Source: Anadara kagoshimensis (taxonomy: Eukaryota; Mollusca; Bivalvia; Arcoida; Arcidae). Taken from it: a DNA stretch of 64,000 bases. The stretch lies in the NCBI GenBank assembly GCA_021292105.1, contig CM037871.1, positions 40,727,337-40,791,336 on the forward strand, written 5' to 3'. Under the pieces are notes generated by a model. It was not told the DNA's origin. It did no database searches and saw only the letters and a program-made list of their open reading frames with translations. Positions 12,722 to 22,967 of this stretch are shown here, piece after piece. Each line of letters starts with the position of its first letter. Within the stretch, counting starts at the first letter, position 1. The position numbers were made by a program, and so were the translations under genes.

Positions 12722-13830
12722 ATTATTGCTAAGGCATTAGTACTGATTCGTCTAGTAGAATTGCTCTGCATAAACAAATAATTCTACCTCTCAAGATATG
12801 TTGATATTTATATTATATATTGTTTATAATTATTGTTAGGGCATTGTTACTGATTCACCTTATAAAATTGCTCTTTATAAACAAACATTGAAACCTTTAA
12901 GAGACGATGTATATGGAAAACAAGTGACAAGTGACAAGGCCTGTAGACCTATTGAAATGTTGACTTTTTTGTTTTTCTACGTCATTAGTTCTTAAGGGAG
13001 TATTTTGATGTACATGCGAATACAGATACTGTAGCCATATTGCAGAAAATTATACTTAAAAGTAACACCACCCGTCAATTTTATCAAGGACACATTACTT
13101 GATTGGCCTTGGACAATGTTTCTGTGGTAATCATGTAATTTACCTCTCAAGATATGTTGATATTTATATTATATATTGTTTATAATTATTGCTAATGCAT
13201 TGTTACTGATTCACCTAATAAAATTGCTCTTTATAAACAAACATTGAAACCTTTTAAGGTAGATTTGTATAAAAATAGTGACAAGTCCTGGAAACGTCGA
13301 ATTCTCGGTTTTTCTACTGAAGATCTGATAGGTCATTAGTTCATAACGAAGTTTTTACCGTACATGCGTATACAGATAATGCAACCATATTGCAGGAAAT
13401 GATACTTAAACACCAACCGTCAATTTTTCAAGGACACATTAATTGATTGACCTTGTTCAATGTTTCTGTGGTAATCATGTAATTCTACCTCTCAAGATAT
13501 GTTCATATTTATATTATATATTGTTTATAATTATTGCTAGGCATTGTTACTGATTCACCTAGTAAAATTGCTCTTTATAAACAAACATTGAAACCTTTTA
13601 GAGTCGATTTATATGGAAGACAAGTGTACAACATCCAATTGAAATGTTGACTTCTAAGTTTTTCTACTGCAGACTTGATAGGTCATTAGTTCATAACGGA
13701 GTATTTTATTGTACATGCGTATACAAATAATGCAGCCATATTGCAGGAAATGATACTTAAACACCAACCGTCAATTTTTCAAGGACACTCTACTTGATTG
13801 GCCTTGGACAACGTTTCTGTTTAGATAGGC
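12722..13830. repeat. Tandem ~350 bp repeat, three copies
   Basis: The blocks 'ctctcaagatatgttgatat', 'ttactgattcacctaataaa', 'gctctttataaacaaacatt' and 'caccaaccgtcaatttttca' recur in the same order. The 'gatatgtt' landmark falls at 12795, 13151 and 13496, periods of 356 and 345 bp. A partial unit precedes. The array sits in the GPCR intron between the TM6 and ICL3 exons. Confidence 0.88.
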
Positions 13831-13912
13831 ATAGGATTCTTATCATCTCTCAAGCAGTGTTGATCTATATACATGTTTATTATATAGCAATATATGCATC
13901 GCATAGAAATTA

Positions 13913-13998
13913 AACGATAAATCCCGAGGTGTTAGCGTGCAATAAATTTCGATCTCGCAAGCTCGTGCAAATGTCGAGTCAACTCGGGACAATATTTC
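13913..13998. repeat. Short copy of dispersed repeat D
   Basis: It shares AATCCCGAGGTGTTAGCGTG at the left and GTCGAGTCAACTCGGGACAA at the right with 18366-18727, but the interior is only about 20-30 bp against about 290 bp there. It looks like an internal-deletion derivative. Confidence 0.7.
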
Positions 13999-14113
13999 TC
14001 AAATACAGCTCTTTTGTTACTATAAATCTCGGCCACACAGTGTTAAACTTTCAATACGTCTGTACTGTATTATCAAACCGAGCTTGGATTAGAACTTCAA
14101 TTTTTGCAATGTA

Positions 14114-14297
14114 CAGTCCAACCTGCCCTGCCTTAAAGACCACCTCTATACAAGGACCACCTGCTTATAAAGGCCAGTAGAATTTTATCCAAATTGTTCT
14201 TTATTTATATTATTTGAACCTGTATATAAAGGCCACCTGTCCATAAAGGTCATTTTTACTGGTTCCCTTTGGTGACCTTTACAGACAGGTTTGACTG
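14114..14297. mobile_element. MITE family A, 184 bp
   Basis: Termini are CAGTCCAACCTGCC on the left and the inverted GACAGGTTTGACTG on the right, flanked by TA on both sides (14112-14113, 14298-14299). Sub-terminal 'aaaggccacctg' blocks also repeat in inverted form. The TA target duplication and TIR style suggest mobilisation by a Tc1/mariner-superfamily transposase (inference). No coding capacity. Confidence 0.88.
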
Positions 14298-14341
14298 TAT
14301 TTTAAAACAAGTGTTTGGGTAATGAGTGAACAAAGTCTTAC

Positions 14342-14485
14342 CAATAACTAATGTCATTTTAAGAGTTCGTATTCTTGCTTTTCCAATTTTTCCTGCCCTT
14401 GTACAAGAACCTCCTAGACCTCTAGTTACATGTAATGGATATGTGTGACATCTGTATTTATATTGTCCAATCTCCAGGCAATCTT
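14342..14485 (-). CDS. GPCR exon: ICL3 and start of TM6
   Basis: The chosen acceptor follows TTTCTTTTTATTGCTACAG and gives phase 1 entry. The exon reads DCLEIGQYKYRC, then a Cys-containing loop, then GKIGKARIRTLKMTLVI, the basic ICL3-TM6 junction typical of the family. It leaves in phase 1 at ATTG|GTAAGA. An alternative acceptor 60 bases further in (CTAG before GAGGTTCTTG) keeps the same phase but lacks a pyrimidine tract; the family's variable ICL3 length does not decide between them. MITE A starts about 44 bp past the donor. Confidence 0.85.
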
Positions 14486-15084
14486 CTGTAGCAATAAAAA
14501 GAAATCGCAAATTGAGTGAAATCTATACATAAATCAAATGTATTGTTAATTAACAATAATGGTTTATAGCGAAAACGAATCCGTAAAACAATAAACGTGA
14601 GATGTATTCTAAGGATCCATTTTGTATTCAGATCCAAAGTTAATCAAACTTATTTGTATAGAAAATGCAGAACAAGTGGTATGTACTATAAATAATGCGA
14701 AACCTAAAACATAAAAATTATTAGCCTGATTTGAACATAGACTCATATGTTTGGGTTTTTTAAAATATCAAGTGGTAAAAAGGGTCCATTAGATTGGTGA
14801 TATTTTAACAACATCGAATTTTGCGCTTTGAAGCATATTTTGGCACCGAACCCCGTTTAAGCATAACACAGCAAGCCTAAAGACACATTAACAAAATAGA
14901 GTTTAAATGTTCTGCAGTAAAAATGATTATTGTTGATTCAGTGTTAGGTATTTCCCTGTTACAGGGCGGTGAAGGTAATAAGCGCAGTACGTGAGTTCTT
15001 GAATCACAGTATCTAGTGCCCATACAAAATCAGTAGTCTCATTGTGCATTTATCTCTTACGCATGTTTTGATTGTGTAGCTCAA

Positions 15085-15250
15085 AACACAAACATACAGG
15101 TCCATATTCAAATCACAACCCTAAAAGCAACTTTTAAAATTGGCAACTTAAATTTAACACGTGAAGTACTACCAGGGGTGTGAGACTAGGTGCTCCAGGG
15201 GATAGGTACCTCCTGTCTAGTACGCCACACCCATCATGTATGCAATCAAT
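15085..15250 (-). mobile_element. Retroelement R, truncated copy
   Basis: Antisense on +. It starts at the reverse complement of the fixed 3' end near 15088 and runs to a 5' truncation where the next R copy begins. More diverged than its neighbour. Confidence 0.75.
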
Positions 15251-15690
15251 CAAAAACAAACATACTAATCCAAATCCGAATCAAAATCCAAAAGCAAAAG
15301 TAAAAACTTTGGAACTAGAAAGTTAGGTTAGACACATGAACGTCCACCAGGGAAATGAGACTGGATGCTCGGGAAGGGTAAGCACCTCCTGTTTAGCTAG
15401 CTACACCTGCCGCGTGTGTAATCAAAATTGTGTGAAAGCAACATGGAACTATGGGACGTCAAATATATCCAGGGCAATCCTGGACACAGAAATCAAACTT
15501 ATCAACAATACTGTGATGACGGTCATAAAACTTTTTGAGGGCCTTGATAAGCCTAGACTTGCATTATCAACAATTTATTTGCAAGCAGCCTACTTCGTTG
15601 TACAAATCAACCTATTGACAAAAATACTGTACATGTGTTTCAGCTATAATTTGTTTTATTACCATACCATGATAAAGTAAAGGCAGAATT
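15251..15690 (-). mobile_element. Retroelement R, copy retaining part of ORF end
   Basis: It starts at AACAAACATACTAATCC and extends through the 3' UTR into the coding part near 15600. The plus-strand 114-codon open frame (from 15336) is the reverse complement of the element and is also open in other copies, so it is unlikely to be a gene by itself. Adjacent insertion of two R 3' ends suggests use of the same target region twice. Confidence 0.82.
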
Positions 15691-16945
15691 AATTTTGATA
15701 GCGTGTAATTCGCTTAGAAACTGGTTTTATATTAAATCTACTACAGCGTTAAGGAGAAGAATGATGCTTTAGGTATTTGATCCATCATCGAGACATGTGA
15801 TGAATACTTGTATAGAATTAATTCATAAGGAAATGGAACAGCTTGTGTCTGACAATAGTGGAAAAATGATGTACGGTTTTCTCAGACCTAATTCTGGGCT
15901 TAAATGATTTTCCATAACTAGCTTATCAAGTAGAATAATCTCAAAGATATATGAGGAAACTGATAATGCTTTTGAAACATTATAAGACACATGCGTTTCT
16001 AAAATTTTTTAATACCTGCTTATAGGTCCTTTGAATAGATATTCCCAAATTGATTAATTTGTTTCTTTGAAATGATATGACAATTTTTATAGGTAGGAAA
16101 TTGATTTTAGAATGAGTCTGCCTCTTTAAAATTATTCTAATTTCACTTTATATAAAATTCCGTTTATATTGTACTTTATACATTATATGTAAAATTGAAT
16201 TTTACAAAAGGGGAAAATCTTAAAAACTTGTCTTTGATTTCAAATGTAATGTACTAATATTAAAGTGTGTATATGATCGGATTTTTACAATGTTACACAG
16301 TGATCGCAAAAACCAACCCCGTTTTCGCAGATATATATTAAATATGCGTCTTTGAATCTCTTGAATAGATATCCAGAAGAAATGACGATAAAAGCAAACT
16401 GTTTTAGCTTTATTTTTTAAAGTACCCCCGGGGGTAAATGTCATATGTCATTCAACTCTATACACGTTAAAGGATTCCGAAATTGAAACCATTTATCTAC
16501 GTTAGTCGAATCGAATTGAATTTCCAAAATTAGTTATTTTCTATTTTTTCTAATTTTGTTAATTTGAATCGAAGGTAAACAATACACTGAGCCTTATTAA
16601 ATTGCTTCTGACCTCAATATTTTGTTCCGGCAAAATTATTGATTTTTTTTGGATATACAAAGTTGAAGTAAATATTTTATTCAAACTTTTAAAATCGCTG
16701 AAAACAACATGTAGGTTATCTTGCATGGGGACTGTTGCAGAATGAAGCAATCGTTTGTCACTCTTTTTATGTTGTTTATTTGAGGTGCACGAAAACCATA
16801 TTCAATCAAACAAAAGTCCAAGTCTTAATCTTTTTTTTTTTTTTTTAGTTTTTGGTTCTTGATAAGAAAACGTTCTTTCTTCTATATTTCAAGTCTCAAT
16901 ATTAAAACACTATTGATGTGCTTAAAATCTTGTTTTGCGAAACTA

Positions 16946-17165
16946 CTGAGTGTGGTTGCCGAATAATCTAAAGCGTCAGCACTCCTCACCACCAAGGTTC
17001 GAATCCTAATATAGAAAAAAAAATTAAGTTTCCCTCGCCGATGATCCGTTGTTTTCTCTGGGCTATTCAGTCTCCTTTAGCGTCCCTGGTCTGATCATGA
17101 CCGCCTGAAAACATGCGAAAAGATCTTGCCTGATTTGTTAAACACTTTTACTCCAATTCCCACTC
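16946..17165 (+). mobile_element. tRNA-derived SINE-like element, family S3
   Basis: GTGGTTGCCGAATAATCTAA resembles the A-box of a Leu/Ser-type tRNA and GGTTCGAATCC near 17002 is a perfect B-box. A tRNA-unrelated body with 'ctctgggctattcagtctcc' follows. It lies in a GPCR intron about 45 bp from the ECL2/TM5 exon. Only this copy is present in the window, so its limits are approximate. Confidence 0.6.
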
Positions 17166-17210
17166 CAAAATTCAAAATGTATGGATATACTCCGTATTAA
17201 TAATACTTAC

Positions 17211-17415
17211 GTTTTGCCTGTCGTGCATTTTTGGAAATACTGTACAATATTAATGAATATGACGTTGTAATGATGACTAATGGTAAAGCATAAACGGTGA
17301 TAACGTTGAACAAATTGTATGCTAACTCATGTTTAGGCGTAGGAAAGAAATTAAAAGTCACACATTGTGTATACCAAGTATATTTTGGATGTCGTTCCAC
17401 ATGGAATATCACGCT
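17211..17415 (-). CDS. GPCR exon: TM4 end, ECL2, TM5, start of ICL3
   Basis: The acceptor is a good polypyrimidine tract ending in TTTCTTTTTCAG; the exon opens in phase 0 with SVIFHVERHP and closes in phase 1 at AAAAC|GTAAGT. The 68 codons include ECL2 with the conserved Cys (YTQCVTFNFF), then HELAYNLFNVITVYALPL, the start of TM5, and SILYSISKNARQAK-like basic residues entering ICL3 (actual reading LILYSISKNARQAK). The following intron base set completes the split codon as CAA (Gln). A 94-bp retroelement fragment sits about 48 bp upstream of the acceptor and in-frame open sequence runs into it, so a naive ORF is longer than the exon. Confidence 0.9.
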
Positions 17416-17462
17416 CTGAAAAAGAAACAAAAATTGAATTAGGCATTGCATGATATCAGTCA

Positions 17463-17556
17463 TAATCCTAGTTTCCCGATAGAAATTCACGTGTTTAACA
17501 TTACTTGTCAGTTTCAATGTTTTTACTTTGCTTTTGGATTGTGATTTGTACATGGA
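17463..17556 (+). mobile_element. Retroelement R fragment next to a GPCR splice acceptor
   Basis: Contains R landmarks 'attcacgtgtttaacattac', 'ttgtcagtttcaatgttttt' and 'ttggattgtgatttgtacat'. It ends 48 bp from the exon acceptor at 17415 and is antisense to the gene. Confidence 0.75.
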
Positions 17557-17617
17557 ATTATAATTTATTACAACTAGCAAAAAAGAACCTGACCATTTTT
17601 ATACTTTTCAATTATTA

Positions 17618-18092
17618 CTGTAGAAACCACTGTGACTGTGACAGTGAAATACTCTTTATATCCATAGAAAATCAAATAAATTTGAATAAAGATTGGTATT
17701 TTTCACTTACTTGTACCTAGTCGTAACAGGAAATCTGTATGCGCATCCGCAATTAGCCCAAAATATATCTGCACAGGGTAAAACGTTGGTGCTATGGGGA
17801 TTTAACATGTTGAAAAACCAGGCAAATGACGGATTCTGTTGCTCATATGACGTAAAACGTCACCAAGGACATAACTACCGGTGTAAACATCGTCATTTTC
17901 GCATGTGTAAAATCCCCATACCGCCAACATTTTCCTATCTACAGACATACTTTATGATAATCGTGGATGCGCATACAGATTTCCTATTACGACTAGGTAC
18001 AAGTAAGTAAAAAATATCGATCTCTATTCAAATTTATTTGATTTTCTATGGATAAGAGTATTTAACTGTCACATCCACAGTGGTTCCTACAG
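17618..18092. mobile_element. Foldback MITE family C, 475 bp
   Basis: Flanking TA at 17616-17617 and 18093-18094. Termini CTGTAGAAACCACTGTG and CACAGTGGTTCCTACAG are inverted, and the inversion continues inwards through 'gaaaatcaaataaatttgaa', 'ttgtacctagtcgtaacagg' and a 'gctatggggattt' arm almost to the centre, so each arm is over 200 bp. The open frame 17693-18010 is a by-product. An AT-target, non-coding foldback consistent with Tc1/mariner-type mobilisation (inference). Confidence 0.88.
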
Positions 18093-18365
18093 TAGCTATG
18101 TAAGAGAGATAACTCCTGTAGGCGGAAGTCTGCTGTCTTTGTTAAACTATGAAGACGGAAACGTATGGTGTTGAAAAGAGACATGGCAATAATGTCCAAA
18201 TTTCCGCAGGAAAAGCTTTGTTTTATAAACATAAGGAGACCAATTATGATTTTTCATCAACAGTCCAATCTGTATGTCGCATACAGCCTACGATTGGGTA
18301 TCGAATTTTCTGAAAAGGTTCCTGTCTTGACAATATTTTATATTATTATTTAGCAAAGAAAAGAA

Positions 18366-18727
18366 AAGATAAATCCCGAGGTGTTAGCGTGCAATAAATA
18401 TCGATATTTGCACGCTAACTTTGTTCCAGTCCGAGGTTTCCCGAATCAATTTTTCATATTGCACGCTTTGTCACATGACGCTGTCGCTTATGACGTCATA
18501 TGATTGTTGTTGACGCCATCGCTGTGTTGTCATATTGCACTCGTTCTAGAATAAGTGTATTATTTATGTACATGTACGACAAAATGGTATTTTAGATGAA
18601 ATACTTGACGGAAGTAAACGAGATTTGTTTTTCTATATAATAAAAGGGTTATTGAACTGATATTGTGAAATATTGTCCCTCATGGACTTGAAATGTCGAG
18701 TCAACTCGGGACAATATTCCACAATAT
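18366..18727. repeat. Dispersed repeat D with internal hairpins
   Basis: It starts AAATCCCGAGGTGTTAGCG. A near-perfect hairpin lies at 18383-18419 (GTTAGCGTGCAA against TTGCACGCTAAC), and a second at about 18658-18727 (GATATTGTGAAATATTG against ACAATATTCCACAATATC). A shortened copy is at 13913-13998. Sequence related to the palindrome at 19348 (GTGACCTAATAT) follows at 18773. Confidence 0.7.
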
Positions 18728-19347
18728 CCTACCTCTCACTAGTTTCTGGGAATTTTATTCGATAATATCGGTCACGTGGTGACCTAATATAATCCATAGG
18801 GCAAGTCTGTTCCATAATAATCTACTCAGTATGATAGTTACTTCCCCAGACGAACGTCAATGGCGGCCGCTTGGTAGTAAACAAGTCATATTTTTCACAA
18901 ATATTTACGGCAAAAACGTACACTAGTAAAGATGTGATGATACTGAAACAAAATATTTGATTACCAAGGATGAATGTGCAAATGATTTCTTTGACGGAAG
19001 TTGCTAGTAAGTCAAATTGATTATTATGTTCAGTATTTTGTGTGACAGAATGCCCAACGACGGTATTTCCAACACAGTCATCAGCCATATGTCGTTGTGT
19101 GGATACGTTCATATTGGTTTTGTAAATGAGTTATTGATGTTACTGGTTTGATAAAATCATTACACAGTGTTTTAGTGACCTAATGTTGTATATAAAAGGG
19201 TTAATTTTGTTTGTCAAAACGGAAAGTATGGGTTACTACAACATCCACTAGTTTCTCATGAAGAATTAATCTCCTGTGTCTGTCTCCGTGTATGGTTGTG
19301 TACAGGCACCCAACGTTATTCTTTGGGGTGATCGGTAGGATATAATC
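18728..19347. other. Unique/repeat-derived DNA between D and palindrome
   Basis: Holds two more direct copies of a GTGACCTAAT block (18780, 19170). The minus-strand open frame 18822-19112 (96 codons) has a hydrophobic stretch but no recognisable family and no splice context; I do not call it. Confidence 0.4.
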
Positions 19348-19487
19348 GTTACACAGTGTGTTGGTGACCTAATATGGTTTATACAGGGTCAGTAAATTCC
19401 ATATCTGGGCTCGGGCTTCGCCCTTGCCCGATATGGAACTTACTGACCCTGTATAAACCATATTAGGTCACCAACACACTGTGTAAC
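19348..19487. repeat. Near-perfect 140-bp palindrome
   Basis: The left arm GTTACACAGTGTGTTGGTGA continues through ATATGGTTTATACAGGGTCA, and the right arm is its reverse complement with only about one mismatch. The centre is the GC-rich GGCTCGGGCTTCGCCCTTGC, itself a hairpin with a CTTCG loop. High arm identity implies recent formation or ongoing correction. Confidence 0.93.
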
Positions 19488-21145
19488 TAATAATATCAGT
19501 TTAATAACCCTATGATGCAGTTATGTTCAAAAACAGTTAATATCCTGTAAAGTCTTTATGGGAAAATACCGTTTTGTCTTAAGTAAAGAGATGTCTAGTC
19601 GTTTACAGTGAATAGCACTTTGTGATCTCTGAAACAGTGCATGGTTGCTGACTAGATCTCCAATCAAACCGAAGATGATAAAATATAGCCACACGTTCTG
19701 CAAAGACTGCAAGTTTTGTAAATTGAAGATCCTTGGGCAATGATAGGGAATTTTATTTTTGAACATAAAAATACAGTTCAACATTCTACATTCGTGAGAA
19801 AACAAAGATTTGATAGCGTCAATATTACATAATCTGGCACATGTTGGTTTCTTCAATTAATTTCTCTATATGTAACGATTTCTGTGAGCATTCAGCTTCA
19901 ATTTAAGAAAATCCCACTGGGTATTCTTCCAAATTATTCATATATGCAGCAGAATTTTATTTATTTTTTTGTAAATTAAAATGTAACAAGAAAATACACA
20001 AGAAACCAGCACTTGATATTCCATTCAATTATCCTTACATACACGAACAAAGATATCTTATATTTTTAACAAGACAATCATACTTGGAATTTCATCAAAT
20101 TATTCGTATAGACAGGAATGGAATCTTTTTAATATTTTCAAAAAGCAATTCATTACTAGACAATAAAAGAAGAGTTTCATTTTAAAAGTACTGACTGACA
20201 CAATATACGAAACTGCGCAGTTCTAAGTTTACTGTAATTTACAAAATGAATACAATATTGAGATTTGAAATGGGCATGATGTCGTCGTATTTATCAACAA
20301 CATCTTAAATAAAAAATACATGTATTTAAGTTTTGATGACTCGCATTTTTCAAAAATTGAATTAATTAAAATACTTAAAAAAAAGAACAAAAGTATATTT
20401 CAAAACCAATTATAGAACGAGAGTATAGCTTTGTTTAACTTATATCTAAACTAAACTCCTCTTTGCTGAACTCAGGCTGTTTATTGAATTCGTGCCTTTA
20501 CACTACATCATTTCGAAATAAATAATGATGTTATGATGTAAAACTTGAATATATATTTGAATAAATAAACGTTTTATTAACATTGGTCCGATATGTGCTT
20601 GCCTGGGCCCAGTGGTTCAAAGCCCCTTAGTTTAACTAGTTGGTTTGCGAAAATTAGTACCTGGTGCATTGGACAATATGCATTTGATTACTATTGTTAA
20701 GAAACGATTTACTTAACTTTACTGTCGTAATGAATATCTTAATTTTTATTTCCACGAGTCATTTGTTAAGCTTACGGAGTTTTGACCAATTGGGCACAGT
20801 TTTTGTTTTTTGCCTGTGTCTATCATAAATATTATTGTTTTTTCTTGTTAACATCGGTTGTTGCAAGGTATGTGTTTAATCCAGCGTAAGACAACACACT
20901 GATAATGACATAATGACATTAGGGACAGTGACATAAATATGATAGAATCAAACACGCGTTCTTTAAGCCCTAGTCTAATACTTTACCTAATTGAACCGTA
21001 ATAGCTACTTAGAATACATTCCTCACAATCTCCTCAACGACGTCGACATAAGATTAAATTGAATCACATTATACTTACTTTTGTTCATTATCAGAAATTT
21101 TCAGAAGAGAATAATTATTTTAAAAGGAGTTACCCAAGGCGAATG
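19488..21145. other. No recognisable feature
   Basis: AT-rich; the minus frame at 19527-19856 shows no known domain. No repeats with partners elsewhere in the window were seen. Confidence 0.5.
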
Positions 21146-21147
21146 TA

Positions 21148-21362
21148 CAGTACAGATCTGTTAAAAGTTTAACACTTAGCTAAATTATAGATGTTGCTGT
21201 TCGCTACCGAGTAGCCGAGATATGGATAGCTAATGATCGAACGGCTGTCGAGAAATATGTATTAGCTGCTGAGATGTACGTGGCTAACCAGAGGCCGGGA
21301 TGAGCTGCCGATTCTGCTATTATTCGTTAGGTAAGTGTTAAACTTTCGACAGGTCTGTACTG
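21148..21362. mobile_element. MITE family B, 215 bp
   Basis: Left terminus CAGTACAGATCTGTTAAAAG with 'tttaacacttagctaa' inside; the right terminus is the inverted form (TTAGGTAAGTGTTAAAC then GACAGGTCTGTACTG). Non-coding interior. Confidence 0.85.
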
Positions 21363-21550
21363 AAGTTTTGATCGATTAAAGACGTATCCACAAGAATGTT
21401 ATTTTAGTAGATGTTGGTATAACGTTAAGAAAGCCGATTAATTGTGCTTATATAAGTAGGATGAGATTAATGTCGTATCGAGCACTTTTAGAAAGCTTTT
21501 TTTGTTTCTATAATCTTGTATTTTAATTAACTTACTGGAAATCCGTACTA

Positions 21551-22543
21551 CAGTACAGAACCTGTCGAAAGTTTAACACTAAGCTAACGAATTAAGGCCG
21601 AGTAGGCAGCTGATCTCACTCTGTTTACCATACCTCTACAAGTTTTCGGCTGATCTCGCTGATCTCAGGACTCGACTTCTGTTTACCATACCTCTACAAG
21701 TTTTCGGCAGCTTATCTCGACTTCTGTTTACCATACCTCTACAAGTTTTCGGCAGCTGATCTCGACTTCTGTTTACCATACCTCTACAAGTTTTCGGCAG
21801 CTGATCTCGACTTCTGTTTACCATACCTCTACAAGTTTTCAGCAGCTGATCTCGACTTCTGTTTACCATACCTCTACAAGTTTTCAGCAGCAGATCTCGA
21901 CTTCTGTTTCACATACCTCTACAAGTTTTCAGCAGCAGATCTCGACTTCTGTTTACCATACCTCTACAAGTTTTCAGCAGCAGATCTCGACTTCTGTTCA
22001 CATACCTCTACAAGTTTTCAGCAGCAGATCTCGACTTCTGTTTACCATACCTCTACAAGTTTTCAGCAGCAGATCTCGACTTCTGTTTACCATACCTCTA
22101 CAAGTTTTCAGCAGCTGATCTCGACTTCTGTTTACCATACCTCTACAAGTTTTCGGCAGCTGATCTCGACTTCTGTTTACCATACCTCTACAAGTTTTCG
22201 ACAGCTGATCTCGACTTTTGTTTACCATACCTCTACAAGTTTTCGACAGCTGATCTCGACTTCTGTTTACCATACCTCTACAAGTTTTCGGCAGCTGATC
22301 TCGACTTCTGTTTACCATACCTCTACAAGTTTTCAGCAGCTGATCTCGACTTCTGTTTACCATACCTCTACAAGTTTTCGACAGCTGATCTCGACTTATG
22401 TTTACCATACTTCTACAAGTTTTCAGCAGCTGCTATCATCTTTCTTTCGAAGGTTTATTCTACCACTAGCTATGGCAACTCGGCAACCGAGCTTCGACTC
22501 TTTTCCGTTAGATCAGTGTTAAACTTTAGACAGGCCAGTACCG
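21551..22543. mobile_element. MITE family B expanded by an internal satellite
   Basis: Termini CAGTACAGAACCTGTCGAAA and the inverted GTTAAACTTTAGACAGGCC... ending CCG, with TA flanks (21549-21550, 22544-22545). Other B copies are about 210 bp; this one is 993 bp because the 45-bp array fills the interior. The seed of the array resembles the 'ctctttaccaata' and 'cgacagct' parts of the B interior at 30904-31020. Confidence 0.85.
21606..22430 (-). repeat. 45-bp tandem array, ~18 copies
   Basis: The unit includes 'ctgtttaccatacctctaca' and 'agttttcggcagctgatctc'. Because 45 is a multiple of three the minus strand reads as a 15-residue repeat (MVNRSRDQLPKTCRG), giving open frames 21636-21869 and 21998-22408 separated by two units with indels (near 21908 and 21998). 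The frame break, no Kozak or splice context and location inside a MITE argue that it is not coding. Confidence 0.95.
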
Positions 22544-22967
22544 TATATGCTTTAGATATATTCAGAACAAAGAAAGTACAACAGTATTGATTGAAAAAAA
22601 CAACAGCAACAAATAACAATAACACCAATAAACGTTGCACGATGCATGAGCATGCCCAGCGCAACACGTGCTATCTTGTTGTAACTACAGACCGCTGAAA
22701 TAGAATAGACACGAATACATTTAATGAATTAGGATCCCCCGCCAGCAGGTTTTTTTGTGATTTCCACTTATGGTCAAAACCCTTTTCGTCGAAAGACAGG
22801 TGATAATTTTATCTAGGGGTTTGATTTACTTAACATGTGTAAGCTTTTTTTTATATTGAAATAATTTAGTTTCTACCTCATAGCTGTGTCAAAATTGCAA
22901 AGAAAGAAGCCCGTTTGATGTTTCATACTGTGAATTCGTTTCCTTTTGCGGTGTCAATTTTTCGTTG

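Larger units (their letters stand above)
7726..17415 (-). other. GPCR gene, 3' half (GnRH/AKH/corazonin-receptor-like)
   Basis: Five minus-strand exons (17415-17211, 14485-14342, 10137-10074, 9203-9115, 7850-7726) join in frame to 208 codons plus a TAA stop. They cover end of TM4, ECL2, TM5, ICL3, TM6, ECL3, TM7, helix 8 and the tail. Introns are 2725, 4204, 870 and 1264 bp, all GT/AG. Family evidence is the ECL2 string QCVTFNFFPTP followed by a YNLF TM5, the RTLKMTLVI entry to TM6, CWTPY, and DPIVYG with Asp in place of the usual Asn of NPxxY, as known in GnRH-type receptors. The product should be a plasma-membrane peptide-hormone receptor signalling through G proteins; this is inference from family. 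Exons for TM1-TM4 and the DRY region were searched for to the right and not found. The introns carry retroelement R copies, MITE A, a SINE and a 350-bp tandem repeat. Confidence 0.88.

Noticed and set aside
15336-15680. Small protein open in several copies of the same element (HQGSETGCSGRVSTSC...)
   Set aside because: It is antisense to the retroelement's own ORF end and 3' UTR; openness in related copies is shared descent, not evidence of selection. A dN/dS test over many copies would decide.
17693-18010. 105-codon gene on +
   Set aside because: It lies inside foldback MITE C; both arms are inverted copies.
18010-18025. GATCGATAT reading as the DRY motif of TM3 on the minus strand
   Set aside because: It lies in the terminal inverted repeat of MITE C and no TM3 sequence surrounds it.
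19050-19095. Another CTGATGA...GAAA arrangement on the minus strand
   Set aside because: Stem II and stem III cannot pair, and no stem I complement exists; chance occurrence of hammerhead core words.
18822-19112. 96-codon minus-strand frame with a hydrophobic segment
   Set aside because: No family, no splice sites, and it lies between dispersed repeats.
21998-22408. 136-codon repetitive protein gene
   Set aside because: The frame is a by-product of the 45-bp period, breaks at two units and lies inside a MITE.
21606-22430. CRISPR-like array
   Set aside because: Units are contiguous 45-bp tandem repeats without unique spacers, in an animal genome.
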